64,000 nt of DNA from Pseudarthrobacter sulfonivorans (GTDB lineage Bacteria; Actinomycetota; Actinomycetes; Actinomycetales; Micrococcaceae): assembly GCF_024391045.1 (NCBI RefSeq), contig NZ_JANFCZ010000003.1, forward strand, positions 124,001 through 188,000. The letters run 5' to 3'. The translations under genes were made by a program, and so were the position numbers. A model generated the notes under the pieces. That model saw only the letters and a program-made list of their open reading frames with translations. It made no database searches and was not told the origin of the DNA. Positions 1-9,137 of the stretch are shown here, in pieces (the stretch's first letter is position 1; every line of letters starts with the position of its first letter).

Positions 1-555
1 GCACGGGCCTGTGCCGGCATCCTGATCGACATCGCGGCGCGCAACAATGCCAACAGCATTGCCGAGTTGTATCTTTCGCTGGGCCTCGAGCTGCCCCGGC
101 AGGACTCCTTCGACCCGGCGTACGACGAGCTATCCAAACCCAGCCTCGCCGCACTCTCCGGCCCTGCGGCCTGCCGCAGCGGAGCGCCCGTGCGCCCTTT
201 TCTGTCCGGCTGGCCGGAGGAAGGTGCCAACCCCCTCCCGAACGCCGACGCCGAGCCCTCCCACCCGCTGTACGGCCAGACAGTGGTCTTCACCGGGCAG
301 CTGGCCATGGCCCGGCCGGAGGCGAAAGTGCGATCGGCCGAGCTGGGTGCCCGGCCGGAAAGCCGGGTGACCGCGCGTACCACCGTGCTGGTGGTGGGCG
401 ACGGTTTTGTGGCCTCGGACCTGCGGTCCGGGCGGCTCACGGGCAAGGCCCGGCGTGTCCTGGAGCTCCACGACCGTGGCCAGCCCATTGAGGTTCTGTC
501 CGAAGGGGAGTTCCTGCAGATGGTGGGCGGCTACGCCGGCGCCGCGGCAGTATAG
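1..555 (+). CDS. exonuclease (DNA polymerase III epsilon-like) with C-terminal BRCT domain, 5' partial
   Basis: The reading frame is open from the first base and ends at a TAG at 553-555, so only the last 184 codons are present and the start lies upstream of the window. The C-terminal half reads as a BRCT domain: VVFTG near residue 97, then an EA..RSAELGA helix, a VT..T..LVVGD strand and a final VLSEGEFLQMV segment, the usual BRCT spacing. Actinobacterial proteins with an N-terminal DEDD exonuclease domain and a C-terminal BRCT domain end this way, so a 3'-5' exonuclease of the polymerase III epsilon type is the likely identity; the exonuclease motifs themselves are outside the window. A DNA ligase (NAD-dependent, also BRCT-ended) is less likely because no helix-hairpin-helix sequence precedes the domain. 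Confidence 0.75.
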   Translation, partial: ARACAGILIDIAARNNANSIAELYLSLGLELPRQDSFDPAYDELSKPSLAALSGPAACRSGAPVRPFLSGWPEEGANPLPNADAEPSHPLYGQTVVFTGQLAMARPEAKVRSAELGARPESRVTARTTVLVVGDGFVASDLRSGRLTGKARRVLELHDRGQPIEVLSEGEFLQMVGGYAGAAAV

Positions 556-623
556 GGAAGCGCCCCGGTTCATCCGGCGCAACAAATCTTCCCAGCAGCG
601 GGGCCGGCTCCTAGCCTTGCAGG

Positions 624-1142
624 ATGAGCCAACCTATGCACGGCCGCGGCAGCGGTATCAGCTGGTCTGCTGTGTTTGCCTTTCCCAATCCGGTTAATGA
701 GTACGCAGCCCGGATCACCGCGGGGCTGGTGGTGCTGCTAGCCGGCGCCACTTTGCTGACCGGTTCGGGCTGGGGGCTCGTCCTGATCGCTGCGGGGTTC
801 TGGCTGCGGGTACTTTTCGGGCCGCGCTTTTCGCCGCTGGCGCTGCTGTCCGTCAAACTCCTCGCTCCGCGGCTGGGCCGCGCCCGCCTGGTGCCCGGGC
901 CGCCCAAGCGTTTTGCGCAGGGCATGGGCACCGTGGTCTCCAGCACTGCCCTTCTGCTGTTTGCCGCCGGCGCCGCCCCTGCCGCCTGGATTGCGCTGGC
1001 GGTCCTCATCGCGGCGGCCTCCCTGGAAGCCTTTGCCGGATTCTGCCTGGGGTGCGTGATCTTTGGTGTCCTGCAGCGCCGGGGCGTGATCCCGGCGGAC
1101 ATCTGCGAGGCCTGCAACAACGTGGCCCTCAGGCGGTCGTAA
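624..1142 (+). CDS. DUF4395 family membrane protein
   Basis: 172 residues starting at ATG. The N-terminal stretch FAFPNPVNEYAARI is the family hallmark of DUF4395, followed by hydrophobic segments at about residues 33-60 and 108-150. A GFCLGC motif sits in the last helix and CEAC near the C-terminus, so at least two cysteine pairs could be redox active or bind metal. Members are integral membrane proteins often found near thioredoxin- or rhodanese-like genes, but no such neighbour is visible here and the function is unknown. The 3' end overlaps the convergent ADP-ribosylglycohydrolase gene by 14 bp. Confidence 0.8.
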   Translation: MSQPMHGRGSGISWSAVFAFPNPVNEYAARITAGLVVLLAGATLLTGSGWGLVLIAAGFWLRVLFGPRFSPLALLSVKLLAPRLGRARLVPGPPKRFAQGMGTVVSSTALLLFAAGAAPAAWIALAVLIAAASLEAFAGFCLGCVIFGVLQRRGVIPADICEACNNVALRRS

Positions 1143-2208
1143 CCCCCACCAGCAGATCGGCCATGCCCCGGATGACCTCAGGGGCCTCGAGGGCGTCGAG
1201 CCATTCCGGGGGCAGGGCCTGCTCGCCGTAAAAGGCGCCCAGGATGTTGCCGGCGATGGAACCCGTGGAGTCGCTGTCGCCGCTGTGGTTGACTGCCAGC
1301 GCCACGGCCGCCCGGAAATGGTCTGCGGGCGATGCCCCGGAGTCCCTGCGTGGTGCGGTGGCCAGGACCGCGTAAAGCCCGACGGCGAACGCTTCCTCTG
1401 CCACCCAGCCCTCGCCGAGTTCGCGCACGAGTTCCTCCGGCGCGAGGACGCCACCTTCCGCATGGCGGATCGCTGCTTCGAGGCGTGCCGGGAGCTCTGC
1501 CGCCACTTCCTCCAGCCCGCGCACCTCCTCCAGGACCGCCGTCGCCGCTTCCTGCAGGCCGGCGCCGGACACCAGCAGGTGGATGAGCAGGCTGAAGCCG
1601 CCGGCACTCTGCCGCGCGGACGGATGGCCATGGGTCAGGGAGGCGGCATCCGCACTCAACTTGTAGACGGCGTCGGACGCGATATGGGGAATCAGGCCAA
1701 AGGGCGCTGAGCGCATCACGGTTCCGCAGCCCTTCGAGTCCGGGTTCACCGGCCGGTAGACCGTACCCATCTCGCCGGTGGCCAGGCCGCTGAGGCAGGC
1801 GTTCCCCGGGGCCCTGCGGTGCCGCAGCACCTCGTTGCCGTCGATCCAGCGCTTCGGCTGCACCGGGGCGGACGACGGCACCGGCACCCCCTGGGTGTCC
1901 AGCCAGCGCAGGTACGCCAGCCACACGCACGCATTCACGTCCGCGCCCACGCCGTCATTGGCCCATTCCAGCGCCTCCACCAGGCCGTCCACCGTGTACA
2001 GCGTCATTTGCGTGTCGTCCGAAAAGTGCGTGCCGCCGTCGAACATTGCGAGGTCCGTCACGCCGGCCGTGCCGAAGCGGCCGCGGATCGTCTCGATGGA
2101 GTCGAACTCCACGGCGTAGCCCAGCGAGTCTCCCAGGGCGCCACCCAGGAGGCAGCCGTGGATGCGGGACTTCAGCGAGGGCGCGCCGGCGCCCGGATCG
2201 ATGCTCAT
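1129..2208 (-). CDS. ADP-ribosylglycohydrolase family protein
   Basis: 359 residues. The frame stays open far upstream, but the ATG at 2208 is chosen because conserved family sequence starts right after it: GCLLGGALGDSLGYAVEF near residue 18, then the metal-binding FSDDTQMTLYTVDGL segment. The C-terminal part carries NHSGDSDSTGSIAGNILGA, the second dinuclear-Mg binding motif of ARH/DraG-type hydrolases. Together these supply the acidic residues that bind the two metals, so the enzyme should be catalytically competent at removing ADP-ribose from a protein or small molecule. Substrate cannot be deduced: no ADP-ribosyltransferase gene is adjacent. Standing alone, it could be a housekeeping hydrolase or an orphan self-protection enzyme. 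Confidence 0.87.
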   Translation of the reverse strand: MSIDPGAGAPSLKSRIHGCLLGGALGDSLGYAVEFDSIETIRGRFGTAGVTDLAMFDGGTHFSDDTQMTLYTVDGLVEALEWANDGVGADVNACVWLAYLRWLDTQGVPVPSSAPVQPKRWIDGNEVLRHRRAPGNACLSGLATGEMGTVYRPVNPDSKGCGTVMRSAPFGLIPHIASDAVYKLSADAASLTHGHPSARQSAGGFSLLIHLLVSGAGLQEAATAVLEEVRGLEEVAAELPARLEAAIRHAEGGVLAPEELVRELGEGWVAEEAFAVGLYAVLATAPRRDSGASPADHFRAAVALAVNHSGDSDSTGSIAGNILGAFYGEQALPPEWLDALEAPEVIRGMADLLVGVTTA

Positions 2209-2391
2209 ACCAGCCAATTTACCGTGATGCGGAAGCCGGACGCGCCCGGTGCCGCGCGGTCCATCAACTAAGCTCAGACTCAGCCAATGCCCAGAATTCC
2301 TTGGCACAATGCAGAGGCCGCGCCGGAACTTCCCGCCGGCAGCCAGACTTTGCCGCGCAGCGACGCCCCCGACGATTAAGGACTCCCCGCC

Positions 2392-3348
2392 ATGACCACG
2401 CCTGTTTCCGTCCACCACGGTTCCGCCTCCGGGCCGGCAGCCGGCAACGGCACCGACGTCCGGCCCGGGCTGGTGTCCAGGCTGTCCGCCGAAGCGTTCG
2501 GCAGCCTCTTCATCGTGGTGACCGGCCTGGGCGTGCCCCTTTTCTCCATTCCGCAATCCAGCCCGCTGCCGGCCGCGCTCGCCGCGGGACTGGCCGTGAC
2601 GGCGGCCATGCTTGCCTTCGGCTACGTTTCCGGCGGCCACTTCAACCCGGCCGTGACGGTGGGGCACGCCGTCGCCGGACGGATCCGCCTCGGCGACGCC
2701 GCAGCGTACATCGGAGCCCAGCTGGTGGGGGCGCTGCTGGGCGCGCTGGCGCTGTTCGGCATCCTCCGGACCCTGCCGGGAATCCAGGACAGCAGGACCG
2801 CATTCGACACCGTGACCGCCGGCTTTGGTGAGCACTCCATCATCCAGGCTCCCATGGCCGCCGTGCTCCTGCTGGAAGTCCTCGGAGCTGCCATCCTGGT
2901 GGCCGTCTTCCTGGGCACCACCACCCGCAACAACCTGAACCGGCCGGCCGCCGCCGTTGCCGTGGGCCTGGCCTTTGCGGTGTTGCTGCAGCTGGGACTC
3001 TCGGTGGGCAACGCACCCTTCAACCCGGCCCGGGCCACCGCCTCCGCCATCTTCAGCTCCAGCTGGTCCCTCGAGCAGCTGTGGCTGTTCTGGGTGGCGC
3101 CGCTCGTGGGTGCCGGCATCGCAGGGCTGGTCTTCCGTGGCTTCGGTGCCCAGGATGCTCCGGCCGCTTCGGCGGCTGACAGCGACGCTGCTGATGTTGA
3201 CGGTGTAGAGGACGTTGCCGATGTAGACGATGTTGATCGCGAAATTGAATTCGCCGACGCCGATGCCCCGGCAGTCCAGGGAGCGGCCGCGCAGGAGCAG
3301 TCCCGCCGGGACGAGGCACAGGAATTTTTTGACGGAAAGCGCGGCTAG
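2392..3348 (+). CDS. aquaporin / MIP family channel with acidic C-terminal tail
   Basis: 318 residues. Both pore signatures are present: N85-P86-A87 in GGHFNPAVTVGHAV and N211-P212-A213-R214 in FNPARATASAIF; the Arg after the second NPA is the selectivity-filter arginine. Six hydrophobic segments surround them (about 35-55, 60-80, 103-123, 155-175, 186-206, 230-250), giving the usual MIP fold in the cytoplasmic membrane. The short loops favour a water channel of the AqpZ type over a glycerol facilitator. The odd part is a C-terminal extension from about residue 252 to the end, with a run of Asp/Glu/Val/Ala (264-292) not found in typical bacterial aquaporins of about 230-260 residues. It would lie in the cytoplasm. 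Confidence 0.88.
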   Translation: MTTPVSVHHGSASGPAAGNGTDVRPGLVSRLSAEAFGSLFIVVTGLGVPLFSIPQSSPLPAALAAGLAVTAAMLAFGYVSGGHFNPAVTVGHAVAGRIRLGDAAAYIGAQLVGALLGALALFGILRTLPGIQDSRTAFDTVTAGFGEHSIIQAPMAAVLLLEVLGAAILVAVFLGTTTRNNLNRPAAAVAVGLAFAVLLQLGLSVGNAPFNPARATASAIFSSSWSLEQLWLFWVAPLVGAGIAGLVFRGFGAQDAPAASAADSDAADVDGVEDVADVDDVDREIEFADADAPAVQGAAAQEQSRRDEAQEFFDGKRG

Positions 3349-3428
3349 AAGCACTGGCCGGCGCCGGCCGCGGCGGGTTTGCCGCGGCTGTTGCCTTAAC
3401 TGTCAGTGCCAGCCGATAGCGTAGGAAT

Positions 3429-4607
3429 ATGCGGTTACTGCACACATCGGACTGGCATTTGGGCCGGTCGTTCCACGGGGTCGGAATGCTGGACGCCCAA
3501 CGGTCCTTCGTTGATCAGCTCGTCAGCGCCGTCTCCGCGCAGGGGATTGATGTTGTCCTGATCGCCGGTGACGTCTACGACCGCGCCCTGCCGGGTGTCG
3601 ACGTCGTGCGCCTCCTGGATGACGCCCTGGTCCGGCTCACCGCGTCAGGCGCCACGGTGGTGCTGACCAGCGGCAACCACGACTCCGCCATCCGGCTGGG
3701 CTTCGCTTCCCGGCTGCTCGAACGCGGTGGCGTACACCTGCGGACCAGGCTGGCGGACCTGGACCAGCCGCTGGTCCTGCCCTTGGAGCCGGGCGGTGAT
3801 GCGCCGGGTGCCGCCCTGGCCATCTACGGCATTCCGTGGCTGGAGCCGCGACTGGTCGCCGAGCAACTCGGGGCCGAACCGGCCAGCCACTTCGCAGTGA
3901 CCCGCGCCGCCACTGACCGTATCCGGGCTGACCTGTCCCGGCGCAACGCAGAAGGAACGGTCCACTCCGTGGTCCTCGCCCACACGTTCGCCAGCGGCGG
4001 CATCAGCTCGGACAGCGAGCGGGACCTTAGCATCGGGGGAGTCGGCGCGGTCCCGCTGGACCTGTTCGACGACTTCAGCTACACGGCCTTGGGGCACCTT
4101 CACGGCCGGCAGACGCTGTCCTCGACCGTCAGGTATTCAGGCTCACCCCTGGCCTACTCGTTCTCCGAGGCCAAGCACGTCAAGGGAGGGTGGCTTATCG
4201 ACGTCGGCCCCGGCGGCGTCACGGCTGTCTCGGAACTCTCCTGGGAGGCCCCGCGGAAGCTGGCGGTGCTCCGCGGCCGGATTTCCGACCTGCTGGAGTC
4301 CGGTGAGCATGCCTGGGCCGAGGACGCATACTGCCAGATCACGCTGACCGATGCCCAGCGCCCCCGGCAGGCCATGGAGCGGCTGCGCGTCCGCTTTCCG
4401 GACACGCTGGTCCTGGGTTTTGAGCCGGAGGGCGGTTCGGCCAGGGCGTCCGCGAGTTACAGCACCCGCCTCGCCGAAGCCCGGGATGACCTTGAAGTGT
4501 GCTGCGGATTCCTGGATCACGTCCGGGGCCGGGACGCGGACGACGCCGAGCGGCTGGCCATTGCCGCCGCCTTGGATGACGTGCGTCTCCGGGAGGCATC
4601 GCTGTGA
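3429..4607 (+). CDS. sbcD: exonuclease SbcCD subunit D (Mre11-like nuclease)
   Basis: 392 residues, ATG start with AGGA just upstream. Calcineurin-like phosphoesterase motifs are in order: D8-W-H10 in HTSDWHLGR, G47-D-V-Y-D51, G82-N-H-D85, then a VVLAHTF block and GHLHG, which together bind the two Mn ions of Mre11-type nucleases. SbcD supplies the nuclease active sites of the SbcCD complex that opens hairpins and processes protein-blocked DNA ends in the cytoplasm. The stop codon overlaps the sbcC GTG start (shared bases at 4604-4607), so the two subunits are translationally coupled. Confidence 0.95.
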   Translation: MRLLHTSDWHLGRSFHGVGMLDAQRSFVDQLVSAVSAQGIDVVLIAGDVYDRALPGVDVVRLLDDALVRLTASGATVVLTSGNHDSAIRLGFASRLLERGGVHLRTRLADLDQPLVLPLEPGGDAPGAALAIYGIPWLEPRLVAEQLGAEPASHFAVTRAATDRIRADLSRRNAEGTVHSVVLAHTFASGGISSDSERDLSIGGVGAVPLDLFDDFSYTALGHLHGRQTLSSTVRYSGSPLAYSFSEAKHVKGGWLIDVGPGGVTAVSELSWEAPRKLAVLRGRISDLLESGEHAWAEDAYCQITLTDAQRPRQAMERLRVRFPDTLVLGFEPEGGSARASASYSTRLAEARDDLEVCCGFLDHVRGRDADDAERLAIAAALDDVRLREASL

Positions 4608-7600
4608 GGATCCACCGCCTGGCCATTTCCGCCTTCGGACCGTTTGCCGGCACCGAAGAGATCGACTTTGACAGGCTCAGCGCCCACGGCCTATTCCTCC
4701 TGAACGGACCCACCGGGGCCGGAAAAACCAGTGTGCTCGATGCCGTCTGCTTCGCGCTCTATGGATCCGTGCCCGGCGCCCGCCAGGACGGCAAACGGCT
4801 CCGCAGCGACCACGCCGAACCTTCCCGGGAGCCTTCGGTCACCTGTGAGTTTTCGGCACAGGGACGGCACTTTGAAGTCACCAGGTCTCCGGCCTGGGAC
4901 AAACCCAGCGCCCGCGGCAAGAACGGCTTCACCACGCAGCAGGCCAAAACCCTGTTGCGGGAACGCGTCGGCGGAGCGTGGACGGAGAGGTCCGGGCGCA
5001 ATGACGAGGCCGGTGCCGAGATTACGGCGCTGTTGGGCATGGACCGGGAGCAGTTCACCAGGGTGGTCATGCTGCCCCAGGGCGACTTTGCTGCCTTTCT
5101 GAGGTCCAAGGCGAGCGATCGCCTGGACCTGCTGCAGAAGCTTTTCGGCACACAGCGGTTCGAAGCGCTGGAGCAGGAACTGTCAGCCCGGGCGCAGGCG
5201 GCACGGAACGATGTCGCGAAGCTGAACGGGGAACTTGAGCTGCTCGCCTCACGTGCGGAAGCCGAGGCCGCAGCACTGTTTGACGGCACACCCGCGGAAG
5301 AAACTTCTGCCGGAGATGCAGCTGTGGGGGAGCCGGACGGGCCGGCCCCGGAGGAACCGGGCGCCCGGATCGGCTGGCTGCAGGCCGGCGTGACCCGGCG
5401 CGCCCGGGGGTTGTCCGCAGCAGCGGAGGCTGCGGCGGCAAGGAGCAAACTCGCGGCGGGCCGGCTCGAAAGGGAAACAGCCCGTTGCGAACGCCGGCGC
5501 AGGCTCGATGCGGCCACGGCACGGAAGGCAGCCGTCGAGGCGGGCCTGGCCGGACTGGAAACGAAGGCGGCGACGCTCGAACGGCACCGCCGCGCCGAGG
5601 TACTCACCGGGCAGCTCCAGGCTGTCCAGTCGAGTGAATCCCAGGTTCGGAACGCTGCCGGTGCCCTCGATGCCGCCGTCACGATCCTGCGGCTGGCGGC
5701 GGGCGAGGACCCCGAACTGGAACACCTTGACCTTTCCGCTGCGGATGCGTCTGGTGCCGTCGACCCCCTGACCGGCCTTGACGTTGCGGGCGAACTGAGC
5801 CGGATCCGGTCCCTGCTGGCAGTGGTTGAGGCGCGGCTGCCCGACGAAGAGCGGCTGCACTCGCTGGCCACCAGGGGCAAGTCCCTGGCGGTGCAGCAGC
5901 AGGAACTCAGCCAAACGGATGCTGAACTGGCCGGGCTCATCGGAGACCTGCGGGCGGAGAAATCGGACCTCACGGCCGGACTGGAGCCCGTGGAACTGCT
6001 GGCCGCAGCTGCCGAATTGCGGGCCAAGGAAGCGGCTGCCGCGGAAGAGCTCCTGGACGTTGTCCGGCGGCACCAAACGGCAGTTGCGGAACAGGTGCAC
6101 GCGGCGCAGCGCCATGGTGCATCCCGGGAACTCCAGCTGGAGACGAAGGCCCGCTGGCTGGACCTGAGGGAGGAAAGGCTGGCCAACGCTGCCGCGGAAC
6201 TCGCGGCCCACCTGGCGGAAGGGGACGCCTGCCCGGTTTGCGGCAGTGAGGACCACCCGGCCCCTGCGGCAGCCGCGGCATCTGCCCTGGGGCTCAGCCA
6301 GGCCGAGGAGGCCGCGCAACACGCCTACGAGGAGGCGGAAGCCAAACTTGCGGCGGACAGTACCGCGTTGGGTGAGGCAAGCCAGCTGGTTGCCGTCCTC
6401 GCGGGACAGGGCGGCGGCACCCCGGAGGATGACGCCGTCCATGCAGTGGCAGCAGCACGTCTGGCCGCCGACCAATCCCGGCATGCCGTGAAGGAACTGG
6501 CCGAGCTGAAGCAACGGATTGATGAGGTGGAGGCCCGGATCAAGGCGGCGGAGGCTGCCAGGCAAAGGGGCGCCGAAGAGCTCGCCCAAGCTGCTGCTTC
6601 GGCCGTTGAGGTGGCGGAGAACCTGGCCTCGCTGGACCAGGCCCTGTCCGGCCTGCGCGGCGGCCACAGCAGCCTGACGCGGCGCCTGCGGTCTTTGCAG
6701 GACGCCGCCGCCACACTGGAGAAAGCCGTGGGGGCCCGGGCCCAGCTGGAGAAGGCCAACGCCCGCGCCGAGGAAGCGCGCCTCGAACTCGAACGGGCGT
6801 TGCCGGATGCCGGTTTCGGCACCGCCGACGAAGCCCGGGCGCACTTGCTGGCAGCTGCGGAGGCAACGGCCCTGCAGGGTGAGGTCCGGGCCAGCTACGA
6901 CGAACAGGCACGGATTGCCGAGCTGTTCGCATCCGAGGACCTGGTGCTGGCGTTGGAGGAAGCCACCACAGCCCCAGTCGAAGACGAGGACTTGGTGGCT
7001 CGGCTCCAGGCGGCGGCCGCGGAGGCGAGCCGGGAGGCCCGCGACGCCGACCTCGCCGCCGGTATGGCGGGACGCTGTGTCGAGTCGCTTGCTGCTATCG
7101 GCAGCGAGTACCGGCAGCTCGCCGGATCGGCACAGGAGCCCAGGGAACATGCCCAGCTGCTCACGGCGCTGGCCGAGACCGCGGCCGGGCGCGGCGAGAA
7201 CACCTACCGCATGAGCCTCAACAGCTACGTCCTCGCGGCACGGCTGGAGCAGGTGGCGCTGGCTGCATCGGAACGCCTCGTGGCCATGAGCGACGGCCGC
7301 TACCTGCTGCAGCATTCGGATGCCAAAGCTGCACGCGGCGCCAAATCCGGGTTGGGGCTTGAAGTGGTGGACCAGTGGACCGGGCACCGCCGGGACACCT
7401 CCACACTTTCCGGCGGCGAATCCTTCATGGCCTCGCTCTCCCTCGCCCTGGGCCTGGCTGACGTTGTCCAGCAGGAATCCGGCGGCATCCAGATCGATAC
7501 CCTCTTTGTGGATGAAGGCTTCGGCAGCCTCGATGAGCAGTCGCTGGAACAGGTCATGGACGCGCTCGAGGGCCTTCGCGACGGCGGACGCGTTGTGGGC

Positions 7601-7714
7601 CTTGTCAGCCACGTGGGGGAAATGAAGCAGCGAATCGGAACACAGCTCCAGGTCATCAAGGGACGGAACGGTTCCACGCTGCGGATCTCCGACGCCGCGG
7701 AAGTGCTGGTATAA
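4604..7714 (+). CDS. sbcC: exonuclease SbcCD subunit C (Rad50-like SMC ATPase)
   Basis: 1036 residues with a GTG start overlapping the sbcD stop. Walker A is GPTGAGKTS (35-43); the ABC signature LSGGES is at 935-940 and Walker B (TLFVDEGFGSLD) follows about 35 residues later. Between them lie two long Ala/Glu/Leu/Arg-rich coiled-coil arms that meet at the zinc hook CPVCGS, residues 543-548, close to the middle. The split ATPase with a CXXC hook is diagnostic of Rad50/SbcC. It partners SbcD to hold and melt DNA ends. Length is normal for actinobacterial SbcC. Confidence 0.95.
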   Translation: MRIHRLAISAFGPFAGTEEIDFDRLSAHGLFLLNGPTGAGKTSVLDAVCFALYGSVPGARQDGKRLRSDHAEPSREPSVTCEFSAQGRHFEVTRSPAWDKPSARGKNGFTTQQAKTLLRERVGGAWTERSGRNDEAGAEITALLGMDREQFTRVVMLPQGDFAAFLRSKASDRLDLLQKLFGTQRFEALEQELSARAQAARNDVAKLNGELELLASRAEAEAAALFDGTPAEETSAGDAAVGEPDGPAPEEPGARIGWLQAGVTRRARGLSAAAEAAAARSKLAAGRLERETARCERRRRLDAATARKAAVEAGLAGLETKAATLERHRRAEVLTGQLQAVQSSESQVRNAAGALDAAVTILRLAAGEDPELEHLDLSAADASGAVDPLTGLDVAGELSRIRSLLAVVEARLPDEERLHSLATRGKSLAVQQQELSQTDAELAGLIGDLRAEKSDLTAGLEPVELLAAAAELRAKEAAAAEELLDVVRRHQTAVAEQVHAAQRHGASRELQLETKARWLDLREERLANAAAELAAHLAEGDACPVCGSEDHPAPAAAAASALGLSQAEEAAQHAYEEAEAKLAADSTALGEASQLVAVLAGQGGGTPEDDAVHAVAAARLAADQSRHAVKELAELKQRIDEVEARIKAAEAARQRGAEELAQAAASAVEVAENLASLDQALSGLRGGHSSLTRRLRSLQDAAATLEKAVGARAQLEKANARAEEARLELERALPDAGFGTADEARAHLLAAAEATALQGEVRASYDEQARIAELFASEDLVLALEEATTAPVEDEDLVARLQAAAAEASREARDADLAAGMAGRCVESLAAIGSEYRQLAGSAQEPREHAQLLTALAETAAGRGENTYRMSLNSYVLAARLEQVALAASERLVAMSDGRYLLQHSDAKAARGAKSGLGLEVVDQWTGHRRDTSTLSGGESFMASLSLALGLADVVQQESGGIQIDTLFVDEGFGSLDEQSLEQVMDALEGLRDGGRVVGLVSHVGEMKQRIGTQLQVIKGRNGSTLRISDAAEVLV

Positions 7715-7775
7715 GCCGGGTATAATTGGACAGTTACCGGGTTTCGCGCATCGGGAGGAGGGACGATGCGCACGA

Positions 7776-9137
7776 GTGAATGTGCCCGGAAACTTGAACC
7801 CAACACCCCTTCCTTCCGTCATCTCCCCAACGGAATCAGCCCTATCCGCCAGTGAACCGGCTTCCGCCACTGCCCCTGCGTCTGCTGCCCCGGCTTCCGC
7901 CGCTGCCCCGGCGCGCGCGGGCCGGTTCGCCAGGCTCCCACAGCTGGCCGGCCGCGGTTTCATCCCGCTCGGCCTCTTCGCCCGGGTGCCCCTGGCCATG
8001 CTCACGGTAGGCGCCCTGACCCTGGTTACCTCGGCCACCGGCTCCTACGCCGTGGGCGGCATGGCGGCCGGAGCCGTGGGAATCGGAGCTGCCTTCGGAG
8101 CGCCGGTTTTCGGTGCCCTGGCAGACCGCCACGGGCAGCGCCCCGTGCTCCTGGTGGCGGCAGTCCTCAACGCATTAGCCGTCGTTGCCCTCATCAGTAC
8201 AGCCTGGATTCCGGCCGACGGGTCCTTCCCTGCCGCGCTTGCCGGGGCAGCCTTCCTCGTCGGTGCAACCTGCCCGCAGGTCGGCCCGCTCGCCCGCGTC
8301 CGCTGGATGGCGCTGGTTTCCCGGCAAGGCGGCAAGGACGCCGGCCGTGACCTCGATACAGCATTGTCCTACGAGGGGACAGCCGACGAACTGACCTTCG
8401 TCCTGGGCCCGGCCCTGGTGGGGATCCTTGCCAGCATGGTGGCCCCCTGGCTGCCGCTGGCCCTGGCCGTTGTCATGACCCTGACACTGGTCCCGGCTTT
8501 TGCCCTGCACCCCACGCACAAAGCGGTGCCTTTGAAGCGGACGGCCGGAGCCAAGGCCGCCAGGATACCTGCCGCCGTCGCCCTTCCTGCCCTGGCCATG
8601 GTGGCCATGGGCACGTTCTTCGGATCAACCCAGACGGCACTGAGCTCCTTTTCCGCAAGCTTCGCCAGCTCCGAGGTCGCCGGGCTGCTGTACTCGGTCA
8701 TGGGCGTGAGCTCCGCTGCCGCCGCCCTGTCCGTGGCCTACTGGTCCAGGCGTTTCAAGCCTGTGTCCCGCTGGATGGTCAGTGCGGCAGCCATGTCGGG
8801 CCTCGCGCTGCTGCTCGCGGTGCCGGATTCCCTGGGCGGCATGATCGGTGTCCTGCTGGTCCTTGGCCTGCCGGTGGGACCGGTCATGGTCACTGTCTTC
8901 ACCATCGGCGGAATCGTGGCTCCCGCCGAGAGGCTGGGAACGGTCATGACTGCCCTGGCCAGCGGGATTGTGGCGGGCACAGCGCTGGGCGCCTTCCTGG
9001 CGGGCCAGCTTGCCCAGGCGGACGGCTACCAGGCAGCTTTTGTGGTGCCTGTTGTTGCCGCCGGGGCGCTGTTTGTGCTTGGTCTGGCAGCTGCCGTCCT
9101 GCTTCGGAACCGGGCGCGCCGCGGGGCGGACGCCTAG
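7776..9137 (+). CDS. MFS transporter
   Basis: 453 residues with about 12 hydrophobic segments; the N-terminal 50 residues are Ala/Pro/Ser-rich and likely cytoplasmic. The loop after the second helix reads GALADRHGQRPVL, the MFS motif-A signature (G-x-L-a-D-r-x-G-x-[kr]). No substrate is evident; the family resembles drug or metabolite exporters. Start: GTG at 7776 is the first start in frame, but the strong ribosome-binding sequence GGAGGAGG (7754-7761) lies 14 bases away and is better placed for the ATG at 7766, which opens a different, 29-codon frame. Initiation may therefore occur elsewhere, or the short frame may be a leader. The 3' end overlaps the convergent phosphoribosyltransferase by 4 bp. 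Confidence 0.82.
   Translation: MNVPGNLNPTPLPSVISPTESALSASEPASATAPASAAPASAAAPARAGRFARLPQLAGRGFIPLGLFARVPLAMLTVGALTLVTSATGSYAVGGMAAGAVGIGAAFGAPVFGALADRHGQRPVLLVAAVLNALAVVALISTAWIPADGSFPAALAGAAFLVGATCPQVGPLARVRWMALVSRQGGKDAGRDLDTALSYEGTADELTFVLGPALVGILASMVAPWLPLALAVVMTLTLVPAFALHPTHKAVPLKRTAGAKAARIPAAVALPALAMVAMGTFFGSTQTALSSFSASFASSEVAGLLYSVMGVSSAAAALSVAYWSRRFKPVSRWMVSAAAMSGLALLLAVPDSLGGMIGVLLVLGLPVGPVMVTVFTIGGIVAPAERLGTVMTALASGIVAGTALGAFLAGQLAQADGYQAAFVVPVVAAGALFVLGLAAAVLLRNRARRGADA

Noticed and set aside
5249..8038. Very long open frame antisense to sbcC (about 930 codons), and similar ones opposite nadA/nadB (14098-16614), ilvD (41401-43359) and serA (47445-49205)
   Set aside because: High GC with third-position bias removes stop codons from the opposite strand; the sense frames carry recognised families and the antisense translations show only Gly/Arg/His/Val-rich sequence.
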